From the NCBI GenBank assembly GCA_015655535.1, contig JAATEW010000285.1, positions 1 to 28,858 of the forward strand: DNA of 28,858 bases. Direction: 5' to 3'. Below the pieces are notes generated by a model. The model was not told where the DNA came from. It ran no database searches and was given only the letters and a program-made list of their open reading frames with translations. Shown piece after piece: positions 10,089 to 18,507 of the stretch. The position numbers were made by a program, and so were the translations under genes. The DNA is from Hyphomicrobiales bacterium. GTDB taxonomy: Bacteria > Pseudomonadota > Alphaproteobacteria > Rhizobiales > Beijerinckiaceae. The first letter of the stretch is position 1. Each line of letters begins with the position of its first letter.

Positions 10089-10778
10089 GTGATCGGAAAA
10101 GCCCTGAATGGAAGGCTGCTCGCCGCGCCTTGGGCCGCCGCTTCGCAGGCTTGCCTTGCTATCGGCCTTCTCAGCTTGGGGTTTGTGCAGCCAGCCGTTG
10201 CGCATCCGCATGTCTGGGTCACGGGGCGCACGGAAGTCATCTTCGATCAATCCGGCTTGATCAAGGCCATCCGCAACGCCTGGGTCTTCGATGAAATGTA
10301 TTCGGCCTTCGCGACCGAAGGCCTCGGCAAGAACGGCAAGCCGCTGACGCCCGAAGAGCTTGCGCCGCTCGCCAAGACGAATATCGACTCCTTGGCCGAA
10401 TTCGACGATTTCACTTATGCCAAGGAAGCCGGCGCCAAGGTCGCGTTCGGCGAGCCGACCGATTACGCTCTCGAGGAGCGCGACGACAAGCTTGTGGTTT
10501 TGCGATTCACCTTGCCGCTGAAGATTCCGGCGCGTGCGTCGAAGGCCTTTTCGCTGCAAATCTACGATCCGACCTATTTCGTTGCGTTCAGCCTCGATTC
10601 GAAAGATCCGGTCACGCTCGTCAATGCGCCAAAGGGGTGTTCCGCCAATGTGCTCGGCGCGAACCCGCTGCAGGCCGAGGAAACCAAGAAACTGTCGGAG
10701 GCCTTTTTCAGCGGCCTGTCGCCCGGCACCGATTTCGGCGTGAAGCTGGCGGATCGAATCATCGTCGCGTGCCCGTAG
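10089..10778 (+). CDS. DUF1007 family periplasmic protein, partner of the NicO transporter
   Basis: 229 residues from a GTG start. A signal peptide ends at about residue 38 (AVA), so the mature protein would begin with HPHVW, a His-rich N-terminal motif typical of the DUF1007 family and a plausible metal ligand set (His39, His41). Downstream segments fit the family: IFDQSGLIKAIRNAWVFDE, FTLPLKI, and YDPTYFVAF near 155-170. DUF1007 genes very often sit directly before a NicO-type nickel/cobalt permease, as here. The likely role is to bind or pass Ni/Co in the periplasm; this comes from genome context, not a proven activity. The 248-nt gap to the permease gene is filled by a repeat, so the operon may have been spaced out by its insertion. 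Confidence 0.9.
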   Translation: MIGKALNGRLLAAPWAAASQACLAIGLLSLGFVQPAVAHPHVWVTGRTEVIFDQSGLIKAIRNAWVFDEMYSAFATEGLGKNGKPLTPEELAPLAKTNIDSLAEFDDFTYAKEAGAKVAFGEPTDYALEERDDKLVVLRFTLPLKIPARASKAFSLQIYDPTYFVAFSLDSKDPVTLVNAPKGCSANVLGANPLQAEETKKLSEAFFSGLSPGTDFGVKLADRIIVACP

Positions 10779-10893
10779 ATTTTGAGTCGGACCGTGCTTC
10801 AAATTAAAGTGCATGGGCTAGGCAAGCTGTGCCATTTTTCGGCTGAGATCAGGTTCTAGGGTTTAGGGCGTCTCCATCGAGCCCCTATGAAGG

Positions 10894-11002
10894 CGTCATG
10901 GCCGGGCTTGTCCCGGCCATCCATGGCAAGACATCGCTGTAGCAATTCCAGGGTTGGTGCAGCATCTCTGCGTGGATGCCCTGTACAAGGCTGGGCATGA
11001 CG
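10894..11002. repeat. Dispersed palindromic repeat, copy 2
   Basis: Same architecture as the element at 6095-6204. The left arm GGCCGGG-CTTGT-CCCGGCC is perfect; the right arm GCCCTGT-ACAAG-GCTGGGC has decayed. The ends GCGTCATGG and GGCATGACGC match those of copy 1. The right arm happens to supply an in-frame ATG at 10976 ahead of the NicO gene, which is unlikely to be the real start. Confidence 0.82.
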
Positions 11003-11026
11003 CGGTTGAGGCGAAGAGCTTTACGG

Positions 11027-12118
11027 ATGAAATCATCCCTTATACGCAACATTGAAACGCTCGATCATGTCGCCGAAGCCATCGCTTTGGGCCTTGTCGC
11101 GCTCGTCGTTTTCTCTTGCGATGGCGCATTCGCCCAAGGCGCGCATCATCCTTTCGCCGTCGGTGCGAACGAAGGCGCGGTCGGCAATGTGAGCGGCTTC
11201 GGCGCTTGGATCATCGGGCAGGAAAGCGCTTTCTATCGCCAAATGACTCAAGCGCTTCATGCCATCAAGGCGCATGAGTCGGCGGGCTGGGCTCTGGCAG
11301 GCGTCAGTTTCGCCTATGGCGTGTTTCATGCCGCCGGTCCCGGTCACGGCAAGGCGGTCGTCACATCCTACATGGTCTCGAACGAACGAGCGCTGCGGCG
11401 CGGTCTCGTGATTTCGCTGCTCGCAGCCGTGTTGCAAGGCCTTGTCGCCGTCGGCCTCGTCGGCATCGCCGCTTTGATCTTTCATGCGACGGCGCAACGC
11501 ATGACGGCCGCCGCCAATGTGATCGAGACGGCGAGCTATTTCGGTATCGTCGCGCTCGGTGTTCTTCTTCTGTGGCGCAAGGGCGCGGCCCTCGCCGCCG
11601 CGCTCAGCGCCATGCCGCGCGCGCCTGTCGAGCAGATTTTAGCGGCGAGCGCACCGTCATTATCGACGATGGGGCGGGGCACATCGGCGTTCTTCGCCGA
11701 TAATGGCGCGCAGGATCATATGCATGGGCCGGACTGCGGTCATTTCCTGGCGATGGACCCGTCAAAACTCGATGAAGGCTTCGTCTGGAAAGGCGCTTTG
11801 CTGACCGTACTGACGGCGGGCGCGAGGCCATGTTCGGGTGCGATTCTGGTTCTGGTCTTCGCGCTCGCGCAGGACATGTTCCTGACCGGCGTCGGCGCGA
11901 CTTTCGCAATGTCAATCGGCACGGCCATCATCACCGGCGCTTTGGCCGCTTTCGCGGTTTACGCCAAACGCACAGCGGTGAGATTCGCAGGTCCCGGTTC
12001 GCCGCGCGCATTGGTTTTCGGACGGCTGATCGAAGTTGGCGCAGCCGTCTTGGTTTTGCTCTTCGGCTGCGCTTTGCTCGCCGCGCAATGGATGGGATTT
12101 ACGCTGACCGCGCTGTGA
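11027..12118 (+). CDS. NicO-family nickel/cobalt efflux permease
   Basis: 363 residues from ATG 11027; an in-frame ATG at 10976 lies inside a repeat and is rejected. About seven hydrophobic segments are visible. The family signature HAAGPGHGK (101-109) lies in one of them, and a second signature, ARPCSGA (266-272), in a later one. A cytoplasmic or periplasmic loop (about 200-255) contains the His/Cys-rich string HMHGPDCGH (231-239), a likely metal-binding patch as in RcnA-type exporters. The protein would export Ni2+ or Co2+ across the inner membrane with the DUF1007 partner upstream. The stop lies 2 nt from the stop of the convergent peptidase gene, with no clear terminator between them. Confidence 0.9.
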   Translation: MKSSLIRNIETLDHVAEAIALGLVALVVFSCDGAFAQGAHHPFAVGANEGAVGNVSGFGAWIIGQESAFYRQMTQALHAIKAHESAGWALAGVSFAYGVFHAAGPGHGKAVVTSYMVSNERALRRGLVISLLAAVLQGLVAVGLVGIAALIFHATAQRMTAAANVIETASYFGIVALGVLLLWRKGAALAAALSAMPRAPVEQILAASAPSLSTMGRGTSAFFADNGAQDHMHGPDCGHFLAMDPSKLDEGFVWKGALLTVLTAGARPCSGAILVLVFALAQDMFLTGVGATFAMSIGTAIITGALAAFAVYAKRTAVRFAGPGSPRALVFGRLIEVGAAVLVLLFGCALLAAQWMGFTLTAL

Positions 12119-12120
12119 GC

Positions 12121-14037
12121 TTAATTCCGCGAGCGGGAAAAGCTCGCGACCTGTTGAAGCGCATCCCTCGCGGATGGCAGGGGCTGCACGGCAGCGCCGG
12201 AGAAATGCGACGTGTCGAGATCGGTCGCAGTGCTTGCGAATCGCGCGACGTAATTGGCCGACAGTCCATTCGACAATGTGCCAGGCTGGATACGGGCCGC
12301 GGCGCGCAGGCCAGAGAGGCTCGGGCCGAGCACCGACTGAGTCGGCGCGTCTTCCGTCGCCATATCGCTTGTCAGGCTGCGGAAATTGCTGCCGTCGAGC
12401 CGGGCGGATACGATTGTCTGGCTTTTGTTCGGCTGGCCCCGCGACGGCGTGGTTTTATTGAGCGCTGCCGAACGCAATCCCGGCAGAGGCGCAGCCACGG
12501 AAGCTGACGCAGGCGTCGCCGCATAGGCCAGAACGTCGGCCGGCGATACCTTCGCCCTGTCCGGCCCTTGCGTGATAACGGCCGGCAGGCCCGCATGTCC
12601 GAGCTCGGCCGGCTGCGCCGGTGATTGCGTTGAAATCAGAGAGGCGATCGCATCCGGTTTCGCAGCGGCGGGCAGTTTCTGCCCGGGCTTTGATGTATCG
12701 GCCGCAATCGACGCCGTCATGTCGTTTGGTGTGATCGAGGCGAATGTCGCGGTGCCGGCAGGTCTTGCCGGAGGCAAGGGCACGGCGGCCAATGTCATGA
12801 GTTCGCTCGGACGCTTTGGCGGTGTCGGAAGCACGCTTCCATAGGCGGAGGTGTCGGCGTCCTGTGCGTCCGCATCGGGCTGTTTTCCGCGCGCCGCGGC
12901 GGGCGCTGCCGGTTGCAGGCTTGCGACCTGTTGGCTGCTTGGCGCTGGCGCCGCCGCGGTCTGCGCCGGATCGGGAGCGCGTCGCTGGCCGTAGCGCTCG
13001 GCAAGCGATTGCGCGGCGGGCGGATTGGCCGAGGCTACAAAAGAGCTGTCCGCATTGCGGCTGGTGCCGCGAGCCGGGCCGCCACGTGGTGTCGGGACGG
13101 CGGAGGCAACCTCCTCGACATCATCCTCGCCGCCACTGCCGCCACCGAAGAGCCAGGCGAAGAAGCCCTTCGACTTCGGCTGCTCTTCATAGGCCGGTGC
13201 TGAGCCGCCATTTGCCTCGATTTCGGCGCGGGCTTCTTCATAGCGCGCCAGCGGCTGGCCGTTTGATGGAATATGGACGGTCTTGCCGTCCGGGAAGAGC
13301 CGGACGAGCTGGTCATAGCTCATGCGCGGCCAGTGCCGCACGCTGCCGACATCGAGATGGACGAAATTCGAGCTCGGATAATAGCCGACGCCGCCTCTTT
13401 GCATGCGCATGCCGATTTCGCGCAGCTTCTCCATCGAGATATCGGGCATGGTCGTGTCCATCGCCTTGCCCAGCATATGCTGCGAATGTTCGGCGACGGC
13501 GCGCGAGCGGCGGCGCAACATGGCATTGGTCTCTGGAGAGCGATAGGCCGAGAGGACGGTGATCGGCTCGGTCGCCCCGATGCTGCGATAGGCCTCCCAA
13601 ACGACATCGAAAAGCCGGGGATCCATCTTCGTCTGGTCGTCGTTACGCCAGTCGCGCAGGAAATAATTCAGCTTTTCGAGGACGGCCGGGTCGTAATGGC
13701 CGTTAACGCGATAGGTGGCCTCGATCGAATCGCGCCGATGCGCGTGGAAGAGGCTGATTGTCCGTGTATCGCCATTGGCTTCGGCCGTTTCGGTGGCCGT
13801 CGGCAGAAAAGTGCCGGCCCAAAACGACAGGAGGCTCGTCGTCACGACGACGCGCACGCGATTCCTGGTGGCCTTTTTGAGGCTCGGTTGTCGCAAATGA
13901 TGGCTCGCGGTTCTCGGGTTACGCGGCTTGCGCCGCCCGTTTTCTTTGGACTTAACGTTAAAACCGAGAACCGTTAATACCCCGTGCCCATCGGACCCAT
14001 GGCATTCCCCCGCTCTCCCCACGGTCCAGTTAAGCAC
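12121..14037 (-). CDS. DUF882 (M15-like, YcbK/MepK type) exported murein peptidase
   Basis: Up to 638 residues. The zinc-peptidase domain spans roughly 95-255 with SAYRSPETN (163-171), SQHMLGKAMD (185-194, ligands His187 and Asp194), and NFVHLDVGSVRHW (224-236, His227). This matches DUF882/peptidase M15_2, which cuts peptidoglycan peptide cross-links. A 380-residue low-complexity Ala/Pro/Ser tail of unknown role follows. The signal peptide is about 50 residues in, so the GTG at 14037 is probably too far upstream: TTG 13896 gives a standard basic n-region and 591 residues, though neither start has a good ribosome site. The gene lies 121 nt downstream of an L,D-transpeptidase gene on the same strand, a pairing I remember from other Hyphomicrobiales; together they would remodel 3-3 cross-links. 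Confidence 0.88.
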   Translation of the reverse strand: MLNWTVGRAGECHGSDGHGVLTVLGFNVKSKENGRRKPRNPRTASHHLRQPSLKKATRNRVRVVVTTSLLSFWAGTFLPTATETAEANGDTRTISLFHAHRRDSIEATYRVNGHYDPAVLEKLNYFLRDWRNDDQTKMDPRLFDVVWEAYRSIGATEPITVLSAYRSPETNAMLRRRSRAVAEHSQHMLGKAMDTTMPDISMEKLREIGMRMQRGGVGYYPSSNFVHLDVGSVRHWPRMSYDQLVRLFPDGKTVHIPSNGQPLARYEEARAEIEANGGSAPAYEEQPKSKGFFAWLFGGGSGGEDDVEEVASAVPTPRGGPARGTSRNADSSFVASANPPAAQSLAERYGQRRAPDPAQTAAAPAPSSQQVASLQPAAPAAARGKQPDADAQDADTSAYGSVLPTPPKRPSELMTLAAVPLPPARPAGTATFASITPNDMTASIAADTSKPGQKLPAAAKPDAIASLISTQSPAQPAELGHAGLPAVITQGPDRAKVSPADVLAYAATPASASVAAPLPGLRSAALNKTTPSRGQPNKSQTIVSARLDGSNFRSLTSDMATEDAPTQSVLGPSLSGLRAAARIQPGTLSNGLSANYVARFASTATDLDTSHFSGAAVQPLPSARDALQQVASFSRSRN

Positions 14038-14158
14038 CGTGGTTCGCGCGAAGAAAGCCGGAAATTATGGCGAAGCTGTGTCACGGGCCCCGAGGCAGCC
14101 GCAGACACAGGCAGCTTTACTTTAGAAAACAGACGCTTAAATGGCCTGGCCCTGGCCC

Positions 14159-16063
14159 CTAGCTTTCAAGCCCGAGCGCGGCTTTGACCCGATGCGAATA
14201 GCCATAAAGATCGTCGCGCAATTGCAGCCGGCCGGTTTCGTCCACATAGGTCGTAAAATATTCAATATGGATCGGCAAAGGCGTGGCCAGATTGATATAG
14301 CGCTCGCCGGACCCGATCAGACCTTTAAGCCTTTGTTCACTCCAAGAATGATTGAGCACGATTTCGGCGAAACCGAAGGGCTGGTCGACGCGGACGCAGC
14401 CGTGACTGAAGGCGCGCTTCGCCGAAGCGAAGAGAGCCTTCGACGGGGTGTCGTGGAGATAGACGGAATAATCGTTCGGAAACAAGAATTTGATGCGTCC
14501 GAGCGCGTTCCTTTCGCCGGGCGGCTGGCGTACGGTGAGCACGCCGTGACGCGAACTCACCTGCCAGCCCGACGCGGCGAGGGCGCCGAGGCTGCTGCCG
14601 AATTCCTTGCGGATGATCGATTGGGGCACGTTCCAATAGGGGTTCACGATCAAATATTGCATTTTGTTCGAGAACACCGGCGTCGGCGTGTCGGGCTTGC
14701 CGACGACGACGCGATGGCGCGTCAAAAGCTGATCACCGTGAATCACCGAAACCGTAAAATCGGGAATGTTGACGGCAATATAGGTCTCGCCCATGTCGCG
14801 CGGCATCCAGCGCCAGCGCTCCATATTGGCCAGGATCTCGTTTTCGAGCCGCGACGGCTGACCGCCCGACAGAGCCGCGATCGTGCGCGCGGTGAGCACA
14901 CCCGACGCGGGAAGGCCAGCCGATTTTTGGAAACCGGCGACGGCCGCCGCGACGCGCGTGTCGTAGACCAAGTCTTCCGGCGCCGCGGGCTGTTGGACAT
15001 CGAGACCGAAGCGCGCCCGGATCAAGCTCACACGCGGGTCGCGCATGCCAACCGTCAAATCCGGACCGGACGGGATCGGCTGGCGCGCGACGGGCGCCCG
15101 CTCGCGGCGCATCTCGGCAAGCTTCTGGCGCAGCGCCTGATAGGGTTTTTGCGGCGGGTTGAAGCCCCAAAGCGCATCTCCGGCCCTGTCGCCTGCCTCC
15201 GCCACGGCGGATAAAATGGCGAAAGGCTCCGCCACCTCGGGTTTCTCGCCGATCAAGGGCGAAATCGTCTTCGGGTCGATCCGGCCGCCTGACGCGGCGC
15301 GTCCATACGCGATCACGGCTTCCGACAAGGCAAGATCGGCCTTGACCCGGTCTTCGTCGCTGGCGCCTTGCAGGTCCGGCACCAAAGCGAGCGGCAGCCC
15401 ATCGTCGGCAGCGCGCTGAAGCCGGTCGATCACGGCATGGGCCGCTGGCGTCGCGCGTCCGTCCTTGCTCCAGAGCGGCGCGAAATCGCGTAACGTGTAA
15501 AAGGCCGCCAGCTCTTCGCGGGTCTTTTGCGTCTCGGCGGCATGCGGACCTTTGACATCCGCAGAAACAAGCTCTTCGAGCGACATTTGCATGAGGCCGG
15601 GCAAAGGCGATTTTTCTGGCGCGACCGGCTTCGGCCCCTCCGCCGGCGCGGCGATGATCTCGGGCGCAACGGGCAGGGATGCATCCGCAGGCTCAACGGC
15701 GGCGGCGGGGGAGACCGTCTCGTCCGGAGCAGGCGATTTTTCCGGGACCGTCCCCGTCGCATCCGGGTCGATCGCCGCCGCCGGACCTGCCGAGGTTTTG
15801 GGATCGGACGACGAGTCGTCTTTGGATTGGGCTGCCGGCGCGTCCGTTGACGCCGCCGCCGAATCGGACACCGCGGCCGGGTCCAGCCCTTTCGCCGTCT
15901 CCTGCGCCTGTCCTTGGACCTCTTGGGCGAATGCGGTGGAGGCGGGCAAGCCCGAGAGCAGCAGCAGGGCGGCGACGCCGCCGAGCGAGATTGTCTTGAA
16001 GGGCGCATGCGCGCCGATGCGGGACGTGCCGCGCTTAGGAAGAACATTCATCTGACGACGCAT
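14159..16063 (-). CDS. L,D-transpeptidase (YkuD domain, YcbB/LdtD-like)
   Basis: 634 residues from ATG 16063, supported by GAGG 5 nt upstream; another in-frame ATG at 16087 is less well placed. Order: signal peptide (LGGVAALLLLSGLPASTAFA), a long acidic/Ala-rich linker to about residue 180, a scaffold domain (AAFYTLRDFAPLW, the YcbB-type DPLW-like region), a peptidoglycan-binding domain (AVAGFQKSAGLPASG), and the YkuD catalytic domain with SHGCVRVDQP, active-site Cys556. It forms 3-3 cross-links between meso-diaminopimelate residues or attaches proteins to peptidoglycan in the periplasm. Full-length and intact. It probably shares a transcript with the DUF882 peptidase gene downstream. Confidence 0.94.
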   Translation of the reverse strand: MRRQMNVLPKRGTSRIGAHAPFKTISLGGVAALLLLSGLPASTAFAQEVQGQAQETAKGLDPAAVSDSAAASTDAPAAQSKDDSSSDPKTSAGPAAAIDPDATGTVPEKSPAPDETVSPAAAVEPADASLPVAPEIIAAPAEGPKPVAPEKSPLPGLMQMSLEELVSADVKGPHAAETQKTREELAAFYTLRDFAPLWSKDGRATPAAHAVIDRLQRAADDGLPLALVPDLQGASDEDRVKADLALSEAVIAYGRAASGGRIDPKTISPLIGEKPEVAEPFAILSAVAEAGDRAGDALWGFNPPQKPYQALRQKLAEMRRERAPVARQPIPSGPDLTVGMRDPRVSLIRARFGLDVQQPAAPEDLVYDTRVAAAVAGFQKSAGLPASGVLTARTIAALSGGQPSRLENEILANMERWRWMPRDMGETYIAVNIPDFTVSVIHGDQLLTRHRVVVGKPDTPTPVFSNKMQYLIVNPYWNVPQSIIRKEFGSSLGALAASGWQVSSRHGVLTVRQPPGERNALGRIKFLFPNDYSVYLHDTPSKALFASAKRAFSHGCVRVDQPFGFAEIVLNHSWSEQRLKGLIGSGERYINLATPLPIHIEYFTTYVDETGRLQLRDDLYGYSHRVKAALGLES

Positions 16064-16211
16064 TGAAACCTCGACACCCCCGTGCATAAAGAAGGGGTGA
16101 GTTGGTTACGAAATCAATGCACGAAGGACTGTGCCTCTGCACACGATACCGTTATCTCACAGAGCGTGGCAGGGCGGCCACATGCGTTGATTTCCAGGCC
16201 ACCTGATCTTT

Positions 16212-17717
16212 TCAGGCCGCGGCGTCATCGGCCTTATCGCCGCCTTGCTCCTGCTCTTGTTCGGTGAGATGGAAGCCATATTCCTTCATCTTGCGATAAA
16301 GCGTCGAGCGGCCGATTCCGAGCTTGCGGGCAACCGCCGACATCTGGCCGCGGTAATGCGCCAGCGCGAAACGAATCGTTTCAGCTTCGATCTGATCTAA
16401 TCTGCGGATATCGCCGCCTTCGCTCAGCAGGCTCAGGACATTCGGATCGCGAACCTCGACGCGCACGACCTCGCGCTCGGGCTTCGGCTGGGACAAAACG
16501 GCGGGAATGGCCGGAATGCGCAGATCGAACCCGTCCACATGCGCGGCGATCTGCGGAAATTCGGTGATCGTCAGCTCGTCGGCATCGGCGAGCACGACGG
16601 CCCGGAACACGGCATTTTCCAATTGCCGGACATTGCCCGGCCAATCGTAGGTTTTCAGCAAGGCGACGGCCTCGGAACTGAAGCCGCGGATGCGCTTGCC
16701 TTCCTCGGCGCCGAAGCGGGCGGCGAATCTCCGGGCGAGGTCCGGGATATCGTCGCGCCTGACTCTTAAGGGGGGTACCGAGATCGGAAAGACGTTCAAG
16801 CGATAATAAAGATCTTCGCGGAACCGGCCGCGTTTCACGAGCTCGATCAGATTTTGGTTGGTGGCCGAGATCAGCCTGATATCGACCTTGACCGAACGCC
16901 TGCCGCCGACCGGATCGATTTCGCCCTGCTGAAGCGCGCGCAGAAGCTTGACCTGAATCTCAAGCGGCAATTCGCCGATTTCATCGAGAAACAAAGTGCC
17001 GCCATGAGCCTCGGCGAATTTGCCGATGTGTTTTTCGCTGGCGCCGGTGAAAGCCCCTTTTTCGTGCCCGAACAGAATCGATTCGACGAGATTTTCGGGC
17101 AGGGCACCGCAATTGACGGTAACGAAGGCCTTGCCGCGCCGGTCGGAGGCGCCTTGGATGGCGCGCGCGATCACTTCCTTGCCGACGCCCGATTCGCCTT
17201 CGAGGAGGACGGGAATGGTCGATTTGGCGGCGCGTTCGCCAAGCCGCACGACGCGCTCCATGTCCTCGCTCGCGCTGGCGAGGTCCTTGAACGACAAAAT
17301 GCCGGCGGCCTGCCGGTTCATACGGCGCACTTCGTCTTCGAGTGCATCGACCCGAAGCGCATTCTTGATCGAGACCTGCAATCTTTCGGCGCCGACCGGC
17401 TTCACTACGAAGTCCAGGGCGCCGGCGCGCATGGCCGAAATCACGGTTTCGATCGAGCCATTGGCCGTTTGAACGATGGTTGGTATCAGATGACCACGAT
17501 CGCGCATGCGTTCCAGGACCGCCATGCCGTCGAGATCCGGCATCACGAGGTCAAGAATGACGAGGTCGACCGGCAGCCCGGCTGCCGGTTCGAGCCGCGC
17601 CAAAGCCGCTTCGCCCGTCTCAACCACCTCAACCTCGTAGCCGAAGCGCCGCACGAGACTTTCGAGAAGACGGCGTTGGACGGGGTCGTCATCGACAACC
17701 AGAATCAAACAGGACAT
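16212..17717 (-). CDS. Sigma-54-dependent response regulator (NtrC family), orphan
   Basis: 501 residues. Receiver domain 1-120 with the acidic pocket DDD (9-11), phospho-acceptor Asp56 and Lys108 (VVKP). AAA+ sigma-54 activation domain about 145-385: Walker A GESGVGK (174-180), GAFTGA (221-226) that contacts sigma-54, and Walker B TLFLDEIGEL (241-250). C-terminal Fis-type helix-turn-helix about 455-485 (MSAVARKLGIGRSTLYRKMK), then a Gln/Glu-rich tail. It would activate sigma-54 promoters when phosphorylated. No histidine kinase gene lies next to it in this window, so partner and targets are unknown. ATG 17717 is preceded by GAGG. The small-protein array lies upstream on the same strand but is separated from it by a terminator. 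Confidence 0.95.
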   Translation of the reverse strand: MSCLILVVDDDPVQRRLLESLVRRFGYEVEVVETGEAALARLEPAAGLPVDLVILDLVMPDLDGMAVLERMRDRGHLIPTIVQTANGSIETVISAMRAGALDFVVKPVGAERLQVSIKNALRVDALEDEVRRMNRQAAGILSFKDLASASEDMERVVRLGERAAKSTIPVLLEGESGVGKEVIARAIQGASDRRGKAFVTVNCGALPENLVESILFGHEKGAFTGASEKHIGKFAEAHGGTLFLDEIGELPLEIQVKLLRALQQGEIDPVGGRRSVKVDIRLISATNQNLIELVKRGRFREDLYYRLNVFPISVPPLRVRRDDIPDLARRFAARFGAEEGKRIRGFSSEAVALLKTYDWPGNVRQLENAVFRAVVLADADELTITEFPQIAAHVDGFDLRIPAIPAVLSQPKPEREVVRVEVRDPNVLSLLSEGGDIRRLDQIEAETIRFALAHYRGQMSAVARKLGIGRSTLYRKMKEYGFHLTEQEQEQGGDKADDAAA

Positions 17718-17842
17718 GCGACCTCATGAGGGCGAAGGTGGTTTCGCCACCCGCTATGCTGGTCGATCAGAGTAAACGCCGTGTTAATAGCCGTGCCGTT
17801 TGGGAGCAGACGTGGGGTCAAAATTATTTGGCCCGCGGCTTT

Positions 17843-17868
17843 AGCTTGGCCCAAGCTTAGATTTTTTT
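17843..17868 (+). terminator. Possible plus-strand terminator or palindromic site upstream of the regulator gene
   Basis: AGCTTGG-C-CCAAGCT (17843-17857) is a perfect 15-nt palindrome, followed 4 nt later by seven T's (17862-17868). Read on the plus strand this is terminator-like, yet no plus-strand gene ends here. It may close an unannotated transcript or be a binding site in the regulator's promoter region. Confidence 0.35.
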
Positions 17869-17917
17869 GGAAACTGCGTCCCAAGAAGCCGAGCCGAAGA
17901 CCGCGGCACTAGAAAAG

Positions 17918-17946
17918 AAAAGCGCGGCATTCAATGCCGCGCTTTT
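17918..17946 (-). terminator. Terminator of small secreted protein unit 1
   Basis: A perfect 13-bp stem, AAAAGCGCGGCAT (17918-17930) pairing with 17934-17946, around a TCA loop. On the minus strand it ends in a T-rich run (TTTTCTTTTC). It lies 24 nt after the unit-1 stop. Confidence 0.85.
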
Positions 17947-17970
17947 GCAGGATCAGCCTCGGAGCGAGAA

Positions 17971-18210
17971 TCAATCGTTGGGGTTGCCAGGGCCTTCCGG
18001 ATGAAAGGCGCTGGCGCCAAGGTCGAGGCGGCCGCGCGTGCCGGAACGATCGTAACGGGCGATGTCGCTCACCGCGCCGAACTGGCCCTGAGGCTGATAC
18101 ATAGCCTGGAACTGACGGGCCGAAACCTGAGAGACGGGAGTGGCCGAAGCGGCACCCATCGAAGCGATAACAGTCAAACCGGCAAAAGCCAAAGTACGAA
18201 TCGTGTTCAT
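17971..18210 (-). CDS. Small secreted protein, tail type YDRSG/FHPEGPGN (unit 1)
   Basis: 79 residues. Signal peptide MNTIRTLAFAGLTVIASMGA followed by ASA, giving cleavage after residue 23 and a mature chain of about 56 residues. The mature part is Gln-rich (FQAMYQPQGQFG) and ends in a distinctive tail: ARYDRSGTRGRLDLGAS then AFHPEGPGNPND. There are no Cys residues and no membrane segment. AAGGAGG (18226-18220) sets the start, with CCUC immediately upstream able to pair with it. The tail recurs in units 2 and 3, so the three are paralogues. Unit 2 is nearly identical, which points to recent duplication. I do not recognise the family and assign no function; the protein should be periplasmic or extracellular. 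Confidence 0.85.
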   Translation of the reverse strand: MNTIRTLAFAGLTVIASMGAASATPVSQVSARQFQAMYQPQGQFGAVSDIARYDRSGTRGRLDLGASAFHPEGPGNPND

Positions 18211-18341
18211 TGTCTTAATCCTCCTTGAGGCATTCCGTTGGAACGAAGATCGTCTTCCATTCCGGGGCTGGCCAATCGCGCCTGCCTTACCTCTAAGACG
18301 TTCGAAACGGGGTCTTTGTTGCATCGTCTTTTAAATTCCAG

Positions 18342-18357
18342 TTCAAGAAACCGTGAG
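18342..18357 (-). promoter_or_regulatory. Conserved upstream element, unit 1
   Basis: TTCAAGAAACCGTGAG on the plus strand, i.e. CTCAC-GG-TTTCTTGAA in the direction of the gene, 132 nt before the start codon. The same 16-mer, with one or two changes, precedes each of the other three intact units. CTTGAA could serve as a -35 box, but no consistent -10 follows, so the role (promoter or protein site) is open. Confidence 0.55.
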
Positions 18358-18385
18358 ACATCCGGTTGCGCCGTCGCAAGCTATC

Positions 18386-18415
18386 GGCATATAAAAATAA
18401 AATATAGGCATATGC
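18386..18415. promoter_or_regulatory. GGCATATG palindromic sites, unit 1 promoter
   Basis: GGCATAT at 18386-18392 and GGCATATGC at 18407-18415 lie in an AT-rich island about 200 nt before the unit-1 start. The second sits in an imperfect palindrome TATAGGCATATGCTAATA. The equivalent position of unit 2 carries a perfect version, which suggests operator sites for a shared regulator. Confidence 0.5.
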
Positions 18416-18454
18416 TAATATAAACCGGCTTGGGACGGCCCGGAGGCCAAAACA

Positions 18455-18480
18455 AAAGCACGGCGAATACGCCGCGCTTT
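18455..18480 (-). terminator. Terminator of small secreted protein unit 2
   Basis: AAAGCACGGCG (18455-18465), loop AATA, CGCCGCGCTTT (18470-18480): an 11-bp stem with one A-C mismatch, otherwise the same GCGCGGC design as the neighbouring units. It lies 27 nt after the unit-2 stop. Confidence 0.75.
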
Positions 18481-18507
18481 GCTACTACCTTCCAGCTTGC
18501 CACAGGC

